From NCBI RefSeq assembly GCF_029051645.1, contig NZ_JAACFS010000002.1, forward strand, positions 186,001-250,000: 64,000 nucleotides of DNA, written 5' to 3'. The notes beneath the pieces were generated by a model. That model made no database searches and was not told where the DNA came from. It was given only the letters and a program-made list of their open reading frames with translations. Source of the stretch: Bradyrhizobium sp. CSA112. Its GTDB lineage: Bacteria; Pseudomonadota; Alphaproteobacteria; Rhizobiales; Xanthobacteraceae. Position numbers and translations under genes: made by a program. How positions within the stretch are numbered: position 1 is the first letter of the stretch; each line of letters starts with the position of its first letter. Below, piece by piece: positions 1 through 8,652 of this stretch.

Positions 1-122
1 GTTTTGAGAAGAGCGGCGGGGAGGCGTGGGACTTGCCGGACGACAAGCTCGATGCCTTCGTCGCCTCCGAATACGAGACCTGGACAAAACTGATACGCGA
101 GGCCGGGATCAAGCTCGACTGA
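1..122 (+). CDS. TctC/Bug-type substrate-binding protein, C-terminal end (partial)
   Basis: An open frame runs in from the left edge and stops at TGA 120-122, giving about 39 residues. It ends in a helix with a conserved-looking Trp-Thr-Lys-Leu-Ile segment followed by AGIKLD. This is the usual C-terminus of periplasmic binding proteins of tripartite tricarboxylate transporters (TctC/Bug family), which bind carboxylates in the periplasm. Only the tail is visible, so the family call rests on that short motif; the ligand cannot be inferred. Confidence 0.5.
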   Translation, partial: FEKSGGEAWDLPDDKLDAFVASEYETWTKLIREAGIKLD

Positions 123-129
123 AGCCGGA

Positions 130-1032
130 TTACTTCACGCGCTCGATCAGCTCCATCGCGCCCGCCGGTGCACGCACCTTGCCCTCGTGGATGACATAGG
201 CAAAGACGTCGCGCGGCGCTTTTTTTGGCTTGGCGGCATCGACGCGCGGCAGATCATCGGGCTCGCCGCCGGCGGCCCAGGCCTGAAACCGCTTGGCCCA
301 GGCGTCGAGCTGTTTTGGCGGATAGCAGGTCTTGAGCTCGTCATTGCCCTTCTGCAGCCGCGCATAGACGAAGTCGCTGAGGACATCGGCGATCGCGGGA
401 TATTTGCCGTGCTCGGCGAACACGACCGGCGTCTCGAACTTGCGCAGCAATGCGACGAACTCCGGCACGCAGAAACTGTCATGCCGCACCTCGACCACGT
501 GACGCAGCGCGCGGCCGTCGAGTTTGCGCGGCAAGAGCTCGAGGAACTTGCCGAAATCGGCCTCGTCGAACTTTTTGGTCGGTGCGAACTGCCAGAGCAC
601 CGGACCGAGCCGGTCGCCGAGCTCCAGCACGCCGGAATCGTAGAAGCGCTTTACGGAATCGCCGGCCTCCGCCAGCACACGCCGATTGGTAGCGAAGCGC
701 GGTCCCTTCAACGAGAATACGAAGCCATCGGGCACTTCACGCGCCCATTTGCGAAAGCTCTCCGGCTTCTGCGAGCCGTAATAGGTACCGTTGATCTCGA
801 TCGATGTCAGTTTTGACGCGGCGTAAGACAGCTCCTTCGCCTGCGCGAGCTTCTCCGGATAAAAGACGCCGCGCCACGGTTCGAAGGTCCAGCCGCCAAT
901 GCCGATATAGATGTTGCCGCCGCTTTTTGCGGTCGATTTCGAGGGCTTGCTCACGGGACAGCTCGTCGGAAATGAGGGGGAAGGGAGCTCGTGCATGTTA
1001 GCCAAGTCGGCCCAGATTGGCCAGTTTGCCAT
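130..1032 (-). CDS. DUF72 (YecE-like) family protein
   Basis: A 300-residue protein. Residues 1-40 are a low-complexity leader; from about residue 41 it matches the DUF72/YecE TIM-barrel family: an N-terminal IGIGGWTFEPWRG segment, the SIEINGTYYGSQ strand and the VEVRHDSF motif near the middle. The biochemical function of DUF72 is not established. The start at 1032 is uncertain because the conserved core begins 40 residues in. Its stop lies only 7 bp from the convergent TctC-like stop. It is probably a single-gene unit, as the phasin upstream has its own terminator. Confidence 0.85.
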   Translation of the reverse strand: MANWPIWADLANMHELPSPSFPTSCPVSKPSKSTAKSGGNIYIGIGGWTFEPWRGVFYPEKLAQAKELSYAASKLTSIEINGTYYGSQKPESFRKWAREVPDGFVFSLKGPRFATNRRVLAEAGDSVKRFYDSGVLELGDRLGPVLWQFAPTKKFDEADFGKFLELLPRKLDGRALRHVVEVRHDSFCVPEFVALLRKFETPVVFAEHGKYPAIADVLSDFVYARLQKGNDELKTCYPPKQLDAWAKRFQAWAAGGEPDDLPRVDAAKPKKAPRDVFAYVIHEGKVRAPAGAMELIERVK

Positions 1033-1060
1033 GGCGCCGGCTCATAGGCGTGATCCCGCG

Positions 1061-1086
1061 AAAAAGGCTCCAGAAGACCGGAGCCT
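1061..1086 (-). terminator. Rho-independent terminator after the phasin gene
   Basis: On the minus strand a 7-bp stem (AGGCTCC / GGAGCCT) with an 8-nt loop is followed directly by a T run (positions 1065 down to 1061). It lies about 42 bp after the phasin stop and ahead of the DUF72 gene, so it should end phasin transcription. Confidence 0.65.
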
Positions 1087-1127
1087 CTTGCTTCTACTCG
1101 CCTGCATCACGCCGCTTCGCGTGAACC

Positions 1128-1745
1128 TCAGGACTTGCCGTGCGTCGTCGGCGCCTTGCCGGCCAGCCCCTTGAATGGGTCGAGCGTCTGCCGCGCAAGC
1201 CTGTTGTGGAGATCGCAGATCTTCTGCGACTCGGTGACCGATGTTTCATAGGCCCGCTTCACAAATTCGGTTTGAACCGTCATCGCCTTGTCGAGCGAGC
1301 GAACGCCGCTGAGCTGCTCGACAAACGACCCGAACTCCTCGATCGATTTCCTTGTGTAGTCACGATAGGCGTTAGCGATGGTCTGCAGACTCACCGGCGC
1401 GGGCTCCGCCGAGGACTCGACTGGTGCAGGCTCGACTGGTGCGGGCTGGATCGACGCGGCCTCGGCGGGCGCGGGCTCGGCCGGCGAGGGGGCCGGGGTC
1501 GGCTCCGGCTCGGGCGGCGCAGCTAGGGCATCGACTGGTTCGTCGACAGCCGGCTGATCCACCTTCGGGCTCTCCGCGTGAGCCGGTTCCGGCTGCAGTG
1601 GTTGATCTTGACCCGGGCTTTGCAATTCGACCGGCGCCGGGGTCACTGTCGGGCTCTCCTGGGGAGCGGCTTTTTTGGCCCGTTCCCCCTTGCCCTTGCG
1701 CCGTCCGGATTTCCCGGTCGGTTTGCCCTGGTCTGTATTCGACAT
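1128..1745 (-). CDS. Phasin family protein with Pro/Ala-rich N-terminal half
   Basis: A 205-residue protein with two parts. Residues 1-40 are Lys/Gly-rich and basic, 40-118 are a repetitive Pro/Ala/Glu-rich linker (repeated PAPVE/PAPAE units), and about 120-195 form a helical phasin-type domain (AYRDYTRKSIEEFGSFVEQL, then a second amphipathic helix). Phasins coat polyhydroxyalkanoate granules. The long Ala/Pro linker resembles PhaF/histone-like phasins, and the basic start could contact DNA, but that is inference. A second, shorter phasin lies at 18770-19231. A terminator follows at 1061-1086. Confidence 0.75.
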   Translation of the reverse strand: MSNTDQGKPTGKSGRRKGKGERAKKAAPQESPTVTPAPVELQSPGQDQPLQPEPAHAESPKVDQPAVDEPVDALAAPPEPEPTPAPSPAEPAPAEAASIQPAPVEPAPVESSAEPAPVSLQTIANAYRDYTRKSIEEFGSFVEQLSGVRSLDKAMTVQTEFVKRAYETSVTESQKICDLHNRLARQTLDPFKGLAGKAPTTHGKS

Positions 1746-1954
1746 CTTCTTCCCCTATTCCCTGTCAAATCAAAGGTCGAGAGTCCGCCATGTTTGCGAT
1801 GGAATCGCGGTTCTTGCTTGTCAGTTGCGCGGCACTCGCGTGGTGAGATTTTGGAGGCTGCGCCGGCGGCCCGATTTGTCGATGGCTGACGCCGGGACTA
1901 TTCCTCGACAAGCTTTTTCCATGATATCAGTTCCCGGTCAGGCGTAGGGGATAA

Positions 1955-2161
1955 TTGAGTATGAATTCGCAGTCAGTCGCCGGTCTTTTGGGAGCCATCG
2001 TTGCGTCGATCGTGCTGGTGGTTGCAATCGCCTACGGGCCGATCGGTCAATATGGAAAGCCCGCCAAGCCGGCGAGCATCCAGCAACCCGCGCCGGCGGC
2101 TCAGCCGGTTCCCGCGACGCCAGCCCCGCGCGGGCCGGTGATTCGGGAAGTGCCGAATTAG
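1955..2161 (+). CDS. Small single-pass membrane protein, unknown function
   Basis: A 66-68 residue protein. TTG at 1955 and ATG at 1961 are both possible starts; ATG 1961 is the likelier. Residues 8-28 form one hydrophobic segment, followed by a Pro/Ala-rich tail (repeats of PAPAAQPVPATPAP). The layout is a short N-terminal anchor with a disordered periplasmic tail. No family recognised. It may be lineage-specific. Confidence 0.5.
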   Translation: MSMNSQSVAGLLGAIVASIVLVVAIAYGPIGQYGKPAKPASIQQPAPAAQPVPATPAPRGPVIREVPN

Positions 2162-2484
2162 AGGCGGGCAATGCCTCTTGCGGAATGCCCTGGGCATTCG
2201 TATCTGGCATCTAACGGCGGCGTTGACGCTTCATAGCTCCGGCGCTGGGACGACCATGAATGGTTTGGCTGCGCCGGATGTACGCGCGCCCTCTGTTCGT
2301 GGTCGTTGGCATTTTCAGAGAATTTTCAAGCGAAACAGGCCCCGGACTGATCTTGTGGCGGCCGCCGATTCGCCCGCGTCGGACAGACACCGGCTCGATT
2401 TTCGCCCCGTTTTCACCGTCCGGCCACCTCGTTCCCTTAGCTCGCCTTGGCATATCAGCCGGCTGCGGATATACGCTGGCGATC
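2162..2484. other. 323-bp intergenic region before the GT2-GT39 operon
   Basis: No convincing gene on either strand; the open frames here lack a credible product. It begins with a short perfect hairpin (GAATGCC/GGCATTC around 2183-2199) without a T run, and must hold the promoter for the glycosyltransferase operon. No clear -35/-10 pair could be assigned by eye. Confidence 0.4.
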
Positions 2485-3615
2485 ATGAATCAAGTCATCA
2501 AGCCGAGCCCCGAAACCCCGTCGCAGGCCGGTTTGCCCGAGCTTTCGGTCGTTGTCCCGACTTTCAACGAGCGCGACAATGTCACGGTCTTGTACCGGCG
2601 GCTGGAGGCCACGCTGGCCGGCATTGCCTGGGAAGTGGTCTTTGTCGATGACAATTCCCCTGACGGGACTTGGGAAGTGGTACGGGGGCTGGCGCGGAAG
2701 GATTCTCGCGTCCGCTGTATCCGCCGGATCGGACGGCGCGGCCTGTCGGGTGCGTGCATCGAGGGTATCCTGGCATCGAGCGCAGCCTATGCGGCGGTCA
2801 TCGACGCCGATCTGCAGCACGACGAAACGCAACTGCCGAAGATGGTCAGCCTGCTGCAGAGCGGCGAGGCGGAACTCATCGTCGGCAGCCGCTATATCGA
2901 GGGCGGCAGCGCCGACAGCTTCAACAAGCAGCGGGCAGGGGCCAGCGCGCTTGCGACCGAGGTGTCCAGGCGCGTGCTGAACGTCGAGATTGCCGATCCC
3001 ATGAGCGGCTTCTTCATGATTCGCCGCGACCGCTTCGAGCAACTGGCGTCGCAGCTCTCGACCCAGGGATTCAAGATCCTGCTCGATATCGTTGCGACCG
3101 CGCAGGGCAAGCTGCGCACAATCGAAATTCCCTACACGTTCGGCTCCCGCCAGCACGGCGAGAGCAAGCTCGATTCCATGGTGGCGCTGGATTTCCTCGG
3201 CCTGGTGCTGGCGAAGCTGACCAATGACGTGGTGTCGCTGCGGTTCCTGCTGTTCGCAATGGTCGGGGGCACCGGCCTTGTCGTGCATCTCACGGCGCTG
3301 TTCATCGCGCATGAGATCTTTCAGGCGCCGTTTGCGGAGGCGCAGGCCATTGGCGCGCTGGTTGCGATGACCAGCAATTTCATCCTGAACAATTTTCTCA
3401 CCTATCGCGACCAGCGGCTGAAGGGATTTGCGATCCTGCGCGGCCTGTTGCTGTTCTATCTCGTCTGCGGCGTCGGGCTGCTCGCCAATGTCGGCGTCGC
3501 GTTCGCGATCTTTGATCAGGAACCGATCTGGTGGCTCGCGGGCGCCGCAGGCGCGCTGATGGGCGTGGTCTGGAACTACGCGATGTCCGGACTGTTCGTC
3601 TGGCGAAAGCGATGA
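2485..3615 (+). CDS. GT2 glycosyltransferase (polyprenyl-phosphate sugar synthase type) fused to GtrA domain
   Basis: 376 residues from ATG 2485; longer in-frame starts exist, but the family begins here. Residues 19-230 are a GT-A fold with SVVVPTFNERDN, VDDNSPDGT and the metal-binding DADLQHDE motif, as in dolichyl-phosphate mannose synthase-like enzymes that load a sugar onto undecaprenyl or polyprenyl phosphate. Residues about 245-370 hold four membrane helices of the GtrA type, thought to flip the lipid-linked sugar. The GT39 gene follows after 7 bp, so the two form an operon that makes, flips and uses a lipid-linked monosaccharide, probably to decorate lipid A or a glycan. The sugar is unknown. 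Confidence 0.88.
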   Translation: MNQVIKPSPETPSQAGLPELSVVVPTFNERDNVTVLYRRLEATLAGIAWEVVFVDDNSPDGTWEVVRGLARKDSRVRCIRRIGRRGLSGACIEGILASSAAYAAVIDADLQHDETQLPKMVSLLQSGEAELIVGSRYIEGGSADSFNKQRAGASALATEVSRRVLNVEIADPMSGFFMIRRDRFEQLASQLSTQGFKILLDIVATAQGKLRTIEIPYTFGSRQHGESKLDSMVALDFLGLVLAKLTNDVVSLRFLLFAMVGGTGLVVHLTALFIAHEIFQAPFAEAQAIGALVAMTSNFILNNFLTYRDQRLKGFAILRGLLLFYLVCGVGLLANVGVAFAIFDQEPIWWLAGAAGALMGVVWNYAMSGLFVWRKR

Positions 3616-3622
3616 CCGGAAA

Positions 3623-5122
3623 ATGAGTGCCAGCGAGGCGCGGGTTGTCCTCAACACGGGTCTTGCGATCCTGGGGCTGGTCGCGCTGCGCCTGATTGCC
3701 GCGGCGTTCACGCCGATCACCTTCGACGAAGCCTATTACTGGATGTGGTCGAAGCATCTCGCCGGCGGTTATTACGATCATCCGCCGATGGTCGCGGTGG
3801 TGATCCGGCTCGGGACCCTGATCGCCGGCGATACCGAATTCGGCGTGCGGCTGGTCTCGATCCTGCTGGCGCTGCCGATGAGCTGGGCGATCTATCAGGC
3901 CGCCGCCATCCTGTTCGGCAGCCGGCGCGTGGCCGCCTCGTCGGCGATCCTTCTGAACATCACGCTGATGGCCGCGGTCGGCACCATGATCGTTACGCCG
4001 GACGCGCCGCTGCTGGTGGCTTCCAGCCTCCTGCTGTTCGCGCTCGCCAAGGTACTGCAGACCGGCCACGGTGTGTGGTGGCTGGCGGTCGGCGCCGCCG
4101 CCGGTTGCGCGCTGCTGTCGAAATACACTGCGCTGTTCTTCGGGCCGGCGGTCCTGATCTGGCTGATCGCCGTTCCCAAGCTGCGGCACTGGCTGCTCTC
4201 GCCCTGGCTTTATCTCGGCGGGCTCGTCGCGCTCTTGATCTTTGCGCCGGTCATTCTCTGGAACGCCGAGCACCATTGGGTCTCCTTCATCAAGCAGATG
4301 GGGCGGGCGCGGATCGAGGAGTTCCGCCCGGTCTTCATCGCCGAACTGCTTCCGACGCAGATCGCATTTGCGACGCCCTTGGTGTGGGTCCTCGGCGCGA
4401 TGGGGCTTTACGCGCTGTTCCGCCGCCGCGCCGGTGCGCCGCCGGCGCGCGCACTCGTCAACACGATGTTCTGGGTCATCGTTGCCTATTTCGTCTGGCA
4501 TTCGCTGCATGCCCGCGTCGAGGCCAACTGGTTTGCGCCGGTCTATCCTGCATTCGCCGTTGCCGCGGCGGTTGCCGCGCATCTGGTCCAATGGGAGCCG
4601 CGCTGGCAGCGCCTGGTCGATTTCTGCCGGCGCTGGGCGGCGCCATGTGGCGTCCTGATGTTCGTCCTGCTGGTCGTGCAGGCCGACACCGGCGTGCTAT
4701 CGGGCTATCGCCGCGATGCCACCGTGCGCAGCGTCGGCGTCGGCTGGCGCGAGACGGCCGACGCGATTGAAGCTGTGAGGGCGCGAACGGGAGCCACCTG
4801 CGTGCTAGCCTCTGACTACGGCACCACCGGCTGGCTTGCCTTCTATCTGCCGAAGGACACTTGCGTGTCGCAGCAGAGCCAGCGCTTCCGCTGGGTCAAT
4901 ATGCCCGAGCCCGATGCGATGAAACTCGCCGGTCCGTTGCTCTATGTCCGCGAGGTCTTCCGAGGCGATGCTCCGTTGAAGGACAAGTTCGACCGCGTCG
5001 AGAAGATCGGCGAGGTCGAGCGCAAGCGTGGGCCCTTCGTGATCGAGACCTATGCGCTGCATCTCATGCAAGGCCCGAAGGGCGACGTGTTCGACCGTAC
5101 GCCGCCGCCGGAATTGCAATAG
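3623..5122 (+). CDS. GT39 family membrane glycosyltransferase (ArnT/PMT-like)
   Basis: A 499-residue polytopic membrane protein. The N-terminus carries the GT39/ArnT signature: FDEAYYW at residues 34-40, with the acidic pair expected in the first periplasmic loop, then YDHPPM at 51-56. About 10-11 hydrophobic segments follow, then a soluble C-terminal domain (about 370-499). Such enzymes transfer a sugar from a polyprenyl-phosphate carrier to an acceptor on the periplasmic face of the inner membrane. It lies 7 bp downstream of the GT2-GtrA gene, which would supply its donor. In Bradyrhizobium, lipid A carrying mannose or galacturonic acid is a reasonable target, but that is inference. Confidence 0.85.
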   Translation: MSASEARVVLNTGLAILGLVALRLIAAAFTPITFDEAYYWMWSKHLAGGYYDHPPMVAVVIRLGTLIAGDTEFGVRLVSILLALPMSWAIYQAAAILFGSRRVAASSAILLNITLMAAVGTMIVTPDAPLLVASSLLLFALAKVLQTGHGVWWLAVGAAAGCALLSKYTALFFGPAVLIWLIAVPKLRHWLLSPWLYLGGLVALLIFAPVILWNAEHHWVSFIKQMGRARIEEFRPVFIAELLPTQIAFATPLVWVLGAMGLYALFRRRAGAPPARALVNTMFWVIVAYFVWHSLHARVEANWFAPVYPAFAVAAAVAAHLVQWEPRWQRLVDFCRRWAAPCGVLMFVLLVVQADTGVLSGYRRDATVRSVGVGWRETADAIEAVRARTGATCVLASDYGTTGWLAFYLPKDTCVSQQSQRFRWVNMPEPDAMKLAGPLLYVREVFRGDAPLKDKFDRVEKIGEVERKRGPFVIETYALHLMQGPKGDVFDRTPPPELQ

Positions 5123-5135
5123 GCCGCGAAGCCGG

Positions 5136-7031
5136 TCACTCCGCGGCGTCGGGATGCGTGCGTTGATCGATCGTGGGATGTTCGCCGTGCCACAGCCACA
5201 CCGTGAGGGTACCTGACCTACCGCGGATTTGCGCTTCGACGGGGCCGGCAAGGCTTCCAGTTTTCAGCCGGGCGCCGGTGCCTTCGGCCGCGATGCGCAG
5301 CGTATCGCTCAGTGCCAGCCTGACATCGTGGCGGGCCGCCACTTCCATCAGACGGCTCGCCACGTTCACGGTGTCGCCGGTTGCCGTGATGTGCTGATGG
5401 TTGCGGCCACCGAGCCGGGAGGCGACGATCGGTCCGAAATGAGCGCCGATCTTGAAGCCGATGCGTGCCGCGATCTGTGGCGGCAATGCTGCGATCCAGC
5501 GCTCGGTCTTGACGCAGAGTGCGATCGAACATTGCCCCGCGCGCGCGGCATCATCCGGTGCCGCCTCCGGCAAGCCAAACAGGATCATGGCGCCGTCGCC
5601 GAGGAAGCTCGTGATCACGCCGCCGCACCGCGTCACTTCCTTGTCGACCAGCGCGTGAAACTCCTTCAGCAGTCCCCTTGTGGCGTCGGGATCGAGCGTT
5701 TCGCTGAGTGAGGTAAATCCGGACAGGTCGACGAACACGACGGCGGCATTCTGCCTGACCGGCGCCACCAGGAAGTCGGGATCGCGCGTCAGCCATTCCT
5801 GCAGGCCCGGTGTCTGGAATTGTTCGAGCAACTTGTTCTGTGCGGCGAGATGCTGCGCGCTGCTCCGGCCCGACCATAGCTGCAACGTACCGAACAGGAC
5901 GACCGGCGGCACCGCCGCGGCCATTGTCGTCGCGGCGTCGAGCCATATGCCGTACGCGAGAGCAACCGTGTTCGCGGCCGCCCACGCGAGCATCACGGCG
6001 CTGACCGCGAGGAGGCCAATCGCGTTTCGCCGCCACGCCAGCAAACCGACCAGCAGTATCGGGAGCAGGATCGTCGTAATGGCCTCGACGATGCGAACCG
6101 GCCGGTCGCGCACGACGCCGTCGCCTGCGACCAGATGCGTAATCGCGGTGGAAATGATTTCCACCCCCGGCATCAGTGAATCGAACGGCGTCGGAAAGAA
6201 GTCGCCGGCGCCGGTTGCGGTCGCGCCGAGCACGACGATCCGGCCCTCAATGGCTTCCTTGGCGACATTGCCGTCGATCAGATTTGCGGCGCTGACGGTG
6301 CGAATGGTGCGGCGCGGGCCGTAATAGGAAATCGGCAGCGCATAGTCGGAAGCGGTCGCGATCGGCCGGTCGCCGAACAGCAGGCGGTCGGGTTCGATCG
6401 TCAGCTTCTGGCCGATCGCAATGGATGCGACGCGAAGCGGAAACGACAACTCGATCTTGTCGTCTGTCCGGAACAGCATCGGGACCGACAGCGGCGTGCC
6501 GGTCTGGCCCGTTGCCACATTGGCGATGCCGACTTCCGCGCGGTCGGCAAATGCCGGCAGCGGCAGCAGGAAGCGCTCGGCCTTCGGCAGGCGGGCCAAC
6601 GGCCCGTCGTCCTCTGCGGAAGGCTGCAGGATGTTTGAAAATACCGCAGCCGCTGCAAGCACAGTCGGACTCGCCGCCAATGATTGCGCGAGCGCGGCAT
6701 CGCCATCGGCGGATCCCTTGTCGACCAGCAGCAGATCGATCGCGATGACCTTCGGCCCAAGCCGCGCGATCGCCTCGACGATTTTGGCTATCTCCGCGCG
6801 CGGCAGGGGATAGGCGCCGCTGAGCTTAACCATGGTGTCGTCGATCGCAACGATCGTGACGAGGTCCGGCGGCGCCTTTACGCCGCGCGCCAGTGTTCGC
6901 ACATCGGTCAATGCCGACTCGAGCCGGTCGAGAAACCGCAAATGGCCGCTCGAATGGCCGAGCCATATCGCGCCTGCCCACAATCCCGTGCAAAGCAACG
7001 CAACCAGAATATGAAGACGTCGATGGCTCAT
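5136..7031 (-). CDS. CHASE2 sensor adenylate/guanylate cyclase
   Basis: 631 residues. One membrane helix (about 8-25), a large extracytoplasmic CHASE2 sensor domain (about 35-300), a cluster of three membrane helices (about 310-385), then a class III nucleotide cyclase domain (about 425-600). The cyclase domain shows VFVDLSGFTSLSE, holding the first metal-binding Asp, and FLGDGAMILFGLP, holding the second. It should make cAMP (or cGMP) in response to a periplasmic cue. The FecR-like gene sits 11 bp upstream on the same strand, so the two are likely co-transcribed. It converges with the GT39 gene, 13 bp between stops. Confidence 0.9.
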   Translation of the reverse strand: MSHRRLHILVALLCTGLWAGAIWLGHSSGHLRFLDRLESALTDVRTLARGVKAPPDLVTIVAIDDTMVKLSGAYPLPRAEIAKIVEAIARLGPKVIAIDLLLVDKGSADGDAALAQSLAASPTVLAAAAVFSNILQPSAEDDGPLARLPKAERFLLPLPAFADRAEVGIANVATGQTGTPLSVPMLFRTDDKIELSFPLRVASIAIGQKLTIEPDRLLFGDRPIATASDYALPISYYGPRRTIRTVSAANLIDGNVAKEAIEGRIVVLGATATGAGDFFPTPFDSLMPGVEIISTAITHLVAGDGVVRDRPVRIVEAITTILLPILLVGLLAWRRNAIGLLAVSAVMLAWAAANTVALAYGIWLDAATTMAAAVPPVVLFGTLQLWSGRSSAQHLAAQNKLLEQFQTPGLQEWLTRDPDFLVAPVRQNAAVVFVDLSGFTSLSETLDPDATRGLLKEFHALVDKEVTRCGGVITSFLGDGAMILFGLPEAAPDDAARAGQCSIALCVKTERWIAALPPQIAARIGFKIGAHFGPIVASRLGGRNHQHITATGDTVNVASRLMEVAARHDVRLALSDTLRIAAEGTGARLKTGSLAGPVEAQIRGRSGTLTVWLWHGEHPTIDQRTHPDAAE

Positions 7032-7042
7032 TTGCCTGGCTT

Positions 7043-7564
7043 CTATTGTCCCAATCTTGCCATCAGGGCCGTAACGCGCGCAGGCGGCCAGCGCTTGACG
7101 ATCAGGTCGCCTGATGTCTCGACGTCGACGCCGTCGCCGGGGCCAAGCACGACGCTGCCGCGCCCGGCGGATCGCGCGACGCTCACGCGGCCGTCGACGA
7201 CGAAGACGGAGGTCTTTCCGCCCTCTGCGTCAACGGTCCATTTGGTGCCGCGCACCGCGGCAATCGCCTGCGGCGTCAGCACGTTGAACCTGACACGGCC
7301 CGGCTTCTTCGGAACCTCGAGCAGCAGGGCCTTGTTGCTGAGCTCGACGGAATCGACGTGGCCGTCGCGGTTGCGATCCCCGAGCTCGAACTTCGCGCCG
7401 CTTTCGGCCACGATCGTGATCGCCTTCTCGCAATGCAGGGTTTGCGTTCCCTGGGCCGTCTGCACGGACGTGCAGCCCAGTTTCGCTGGCTGGGCCAACG
7501 CATGTCCAGCCAGAAGGCCGAGGCTTGCGACAGCGATACTTCCGGCGCGTGCCAGCATTGTCAT
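7043..7564 (-). CDS. FecR-domain periplasmic protein
   Basis: 173 residues from ATG 7564, chosen because a purine-rich ribosome site (GAAGGGGAAGC) precedes it and a signal peptide follows at once (residues 1-24, cleaved after ALA). A FecR-type beta domain follows: LNVLTPQAIAAVRGTKWTVD, VFVVDGRVSVA and VVLGPGDGVDVE. In this case there is no sigma factor or TonB receptor nearby. It precedes a CHASE2 cyclase by 11 bp, a pairing seen elsewhere, so it probably takes part in sensing at the periplasmic face with the cyclase rather than in iron uptake. Confidence 0.8.
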   Translation of the reverse strand: MTMLARAGSIAVASLGLLAGHALAQPAKLGCTSVQTAQGTQTLHCEKAITIVAESGAKFELGDRNRDGHVDSVELSNKALLLEVPKKPGRVRFNVLTPQAIAAVRGTKWTVDAEGGKTSVFVVDGRVSVARSAGRGSVVLGPGDGVDVETSGDLIVKRWPPARVTALMARLGQ

Positions 7565-7835
7565 GGCAGCTTCCCCTTCGGGTACGGGCGAAACAGGTGG
7601 GTGATACGGTGCCGTATCACAGGGCCGACCTCCAGCGCAGAGCCATCGGCAGGCGATAGTATGTCTGCCTCCGGCGGTTAAGGTTCGGCGATAGCTCCCA
7701 TGCAGAAAAATCCGCGCAAACGGCTCGAAAAATGGACGGAAACGGCGGTTGTAGACCGAATTTTTTGCCCGCGGCTGTCGGACCCATGACGCCCCGAGCG
7801 TCTTGTAACCGAGCAACCAACACCGAGGTCCTCCC

Positions 7836-8531
7836 ATGTCCGGTTCCACACTGAAACCCGCCACTGAGCTCGCACGTGGAAGCAGCGTGCGCTTTCCCAA
7901 CGAGAGCGCCGAGTATCGCCGCGCCCGCGAGCAATTGCTGACGGAAGAGATCGAACTGCGCCGCCACATCGAACGCGTCGCCGCCTTGCGCCGCGCGCTG
8001 CCGCCGGGTGGCGTGGTGACGAAGAACTACCAATTCGAAGGCGAGGGCGGCAAGGCGACGCTGTCGGATCTGTTCGGCAACAAGCAGACGCTCGTGATCT
8101 ACAGCTATATGTTCGGTCCCGCGCGCGAGCAGCCGTGCCCGATGTGCACGTCCTTCATGAGCACCTGGGAAGCAAAGCTGCCCGATGTCGAACAGCGCGT
8201 GGCGTTTGTGTTCGTAGCGCGCTCGCCGATATCGCGGTTGATCGAGGCGAAGAAGGCGCGCGGCTGGACGCGGCACCGGATCTATTCGGATGCGTCCGGC
8301 GAGTACACGCGCGACTATGTCAGCGCCACGGATGCAGACGCGCCGGGCTACAATGTGTTCACGCGTCGCGACGGCAGCATCCGTCATTTCTGGGCTGGCG
8401 AAATGGGCCCGTCGACCGCCGACCCCGGACAGGACCCGCGCGGCGCGCCCGACATTGATCCGCTCTGGACCATTCTTGACACCACGCCGGAAGGGCGCGG
8501 CAAGGATTGGTATCCGCGGCTGAGCTATTAG
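7836..8531 (+). CDS. DUF899 family thioredoxin-like protein
   Basis: 231 residues matching the DUF899 family, predicted thioredoxin-fold proteins. Seen: a charged helical start (EYRRAREQLLTEEIELRRH), a GLY-rich turn before LFGNKQTLVIYSYMFG, then the putative redox motif CPMC (Cys101, Cys104), and a C-terminal WYPRLSY close to the usual family end. Its substrate is unknown. It stands alone upstream of rtcB, with a 121-bp gap. The ribosome site GAGGT lies just ahead of ATG 7836. Confidence 0.85.
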   Translation: MSGSTLKPATELARGSSVRFPNESAEYRRAREQLLTEEIELRRHIERVAALRRALPPGGVVTKNYQFEGEGGKATLSDLFGNKQTLVIYSYMFGPAREQPCPMCTSFMSTWEAKLPDVEQRVAFVFVARSPISRLIEAKKARGWTRHRIYSDASGEYTRDYVSATDADAPGYNVFTRRDGSIRHFWAGEMGPSTADPGQDPRGAPDIDPLWTILDTTPEGRGKDWYPRLSY

Positions 8532-8652
8532 CGCCCGCGGCGAGCAAAGCCATTCGTGGCAAGCTCGACGTCGTGATATCTCGCTGCGAACCGAACGGAT
8601 CTATGTTGCGACGGACATGGAATGCTCCGAAGCCTTGAACGGAGCGTTTGCA

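Noticed and set aside
2455..3720. 421-codon minus-strand frame antisense to the GT2-GtrA gene
   Set aside because: No family match, and it overlaps a complete glycosyltransferase gene.
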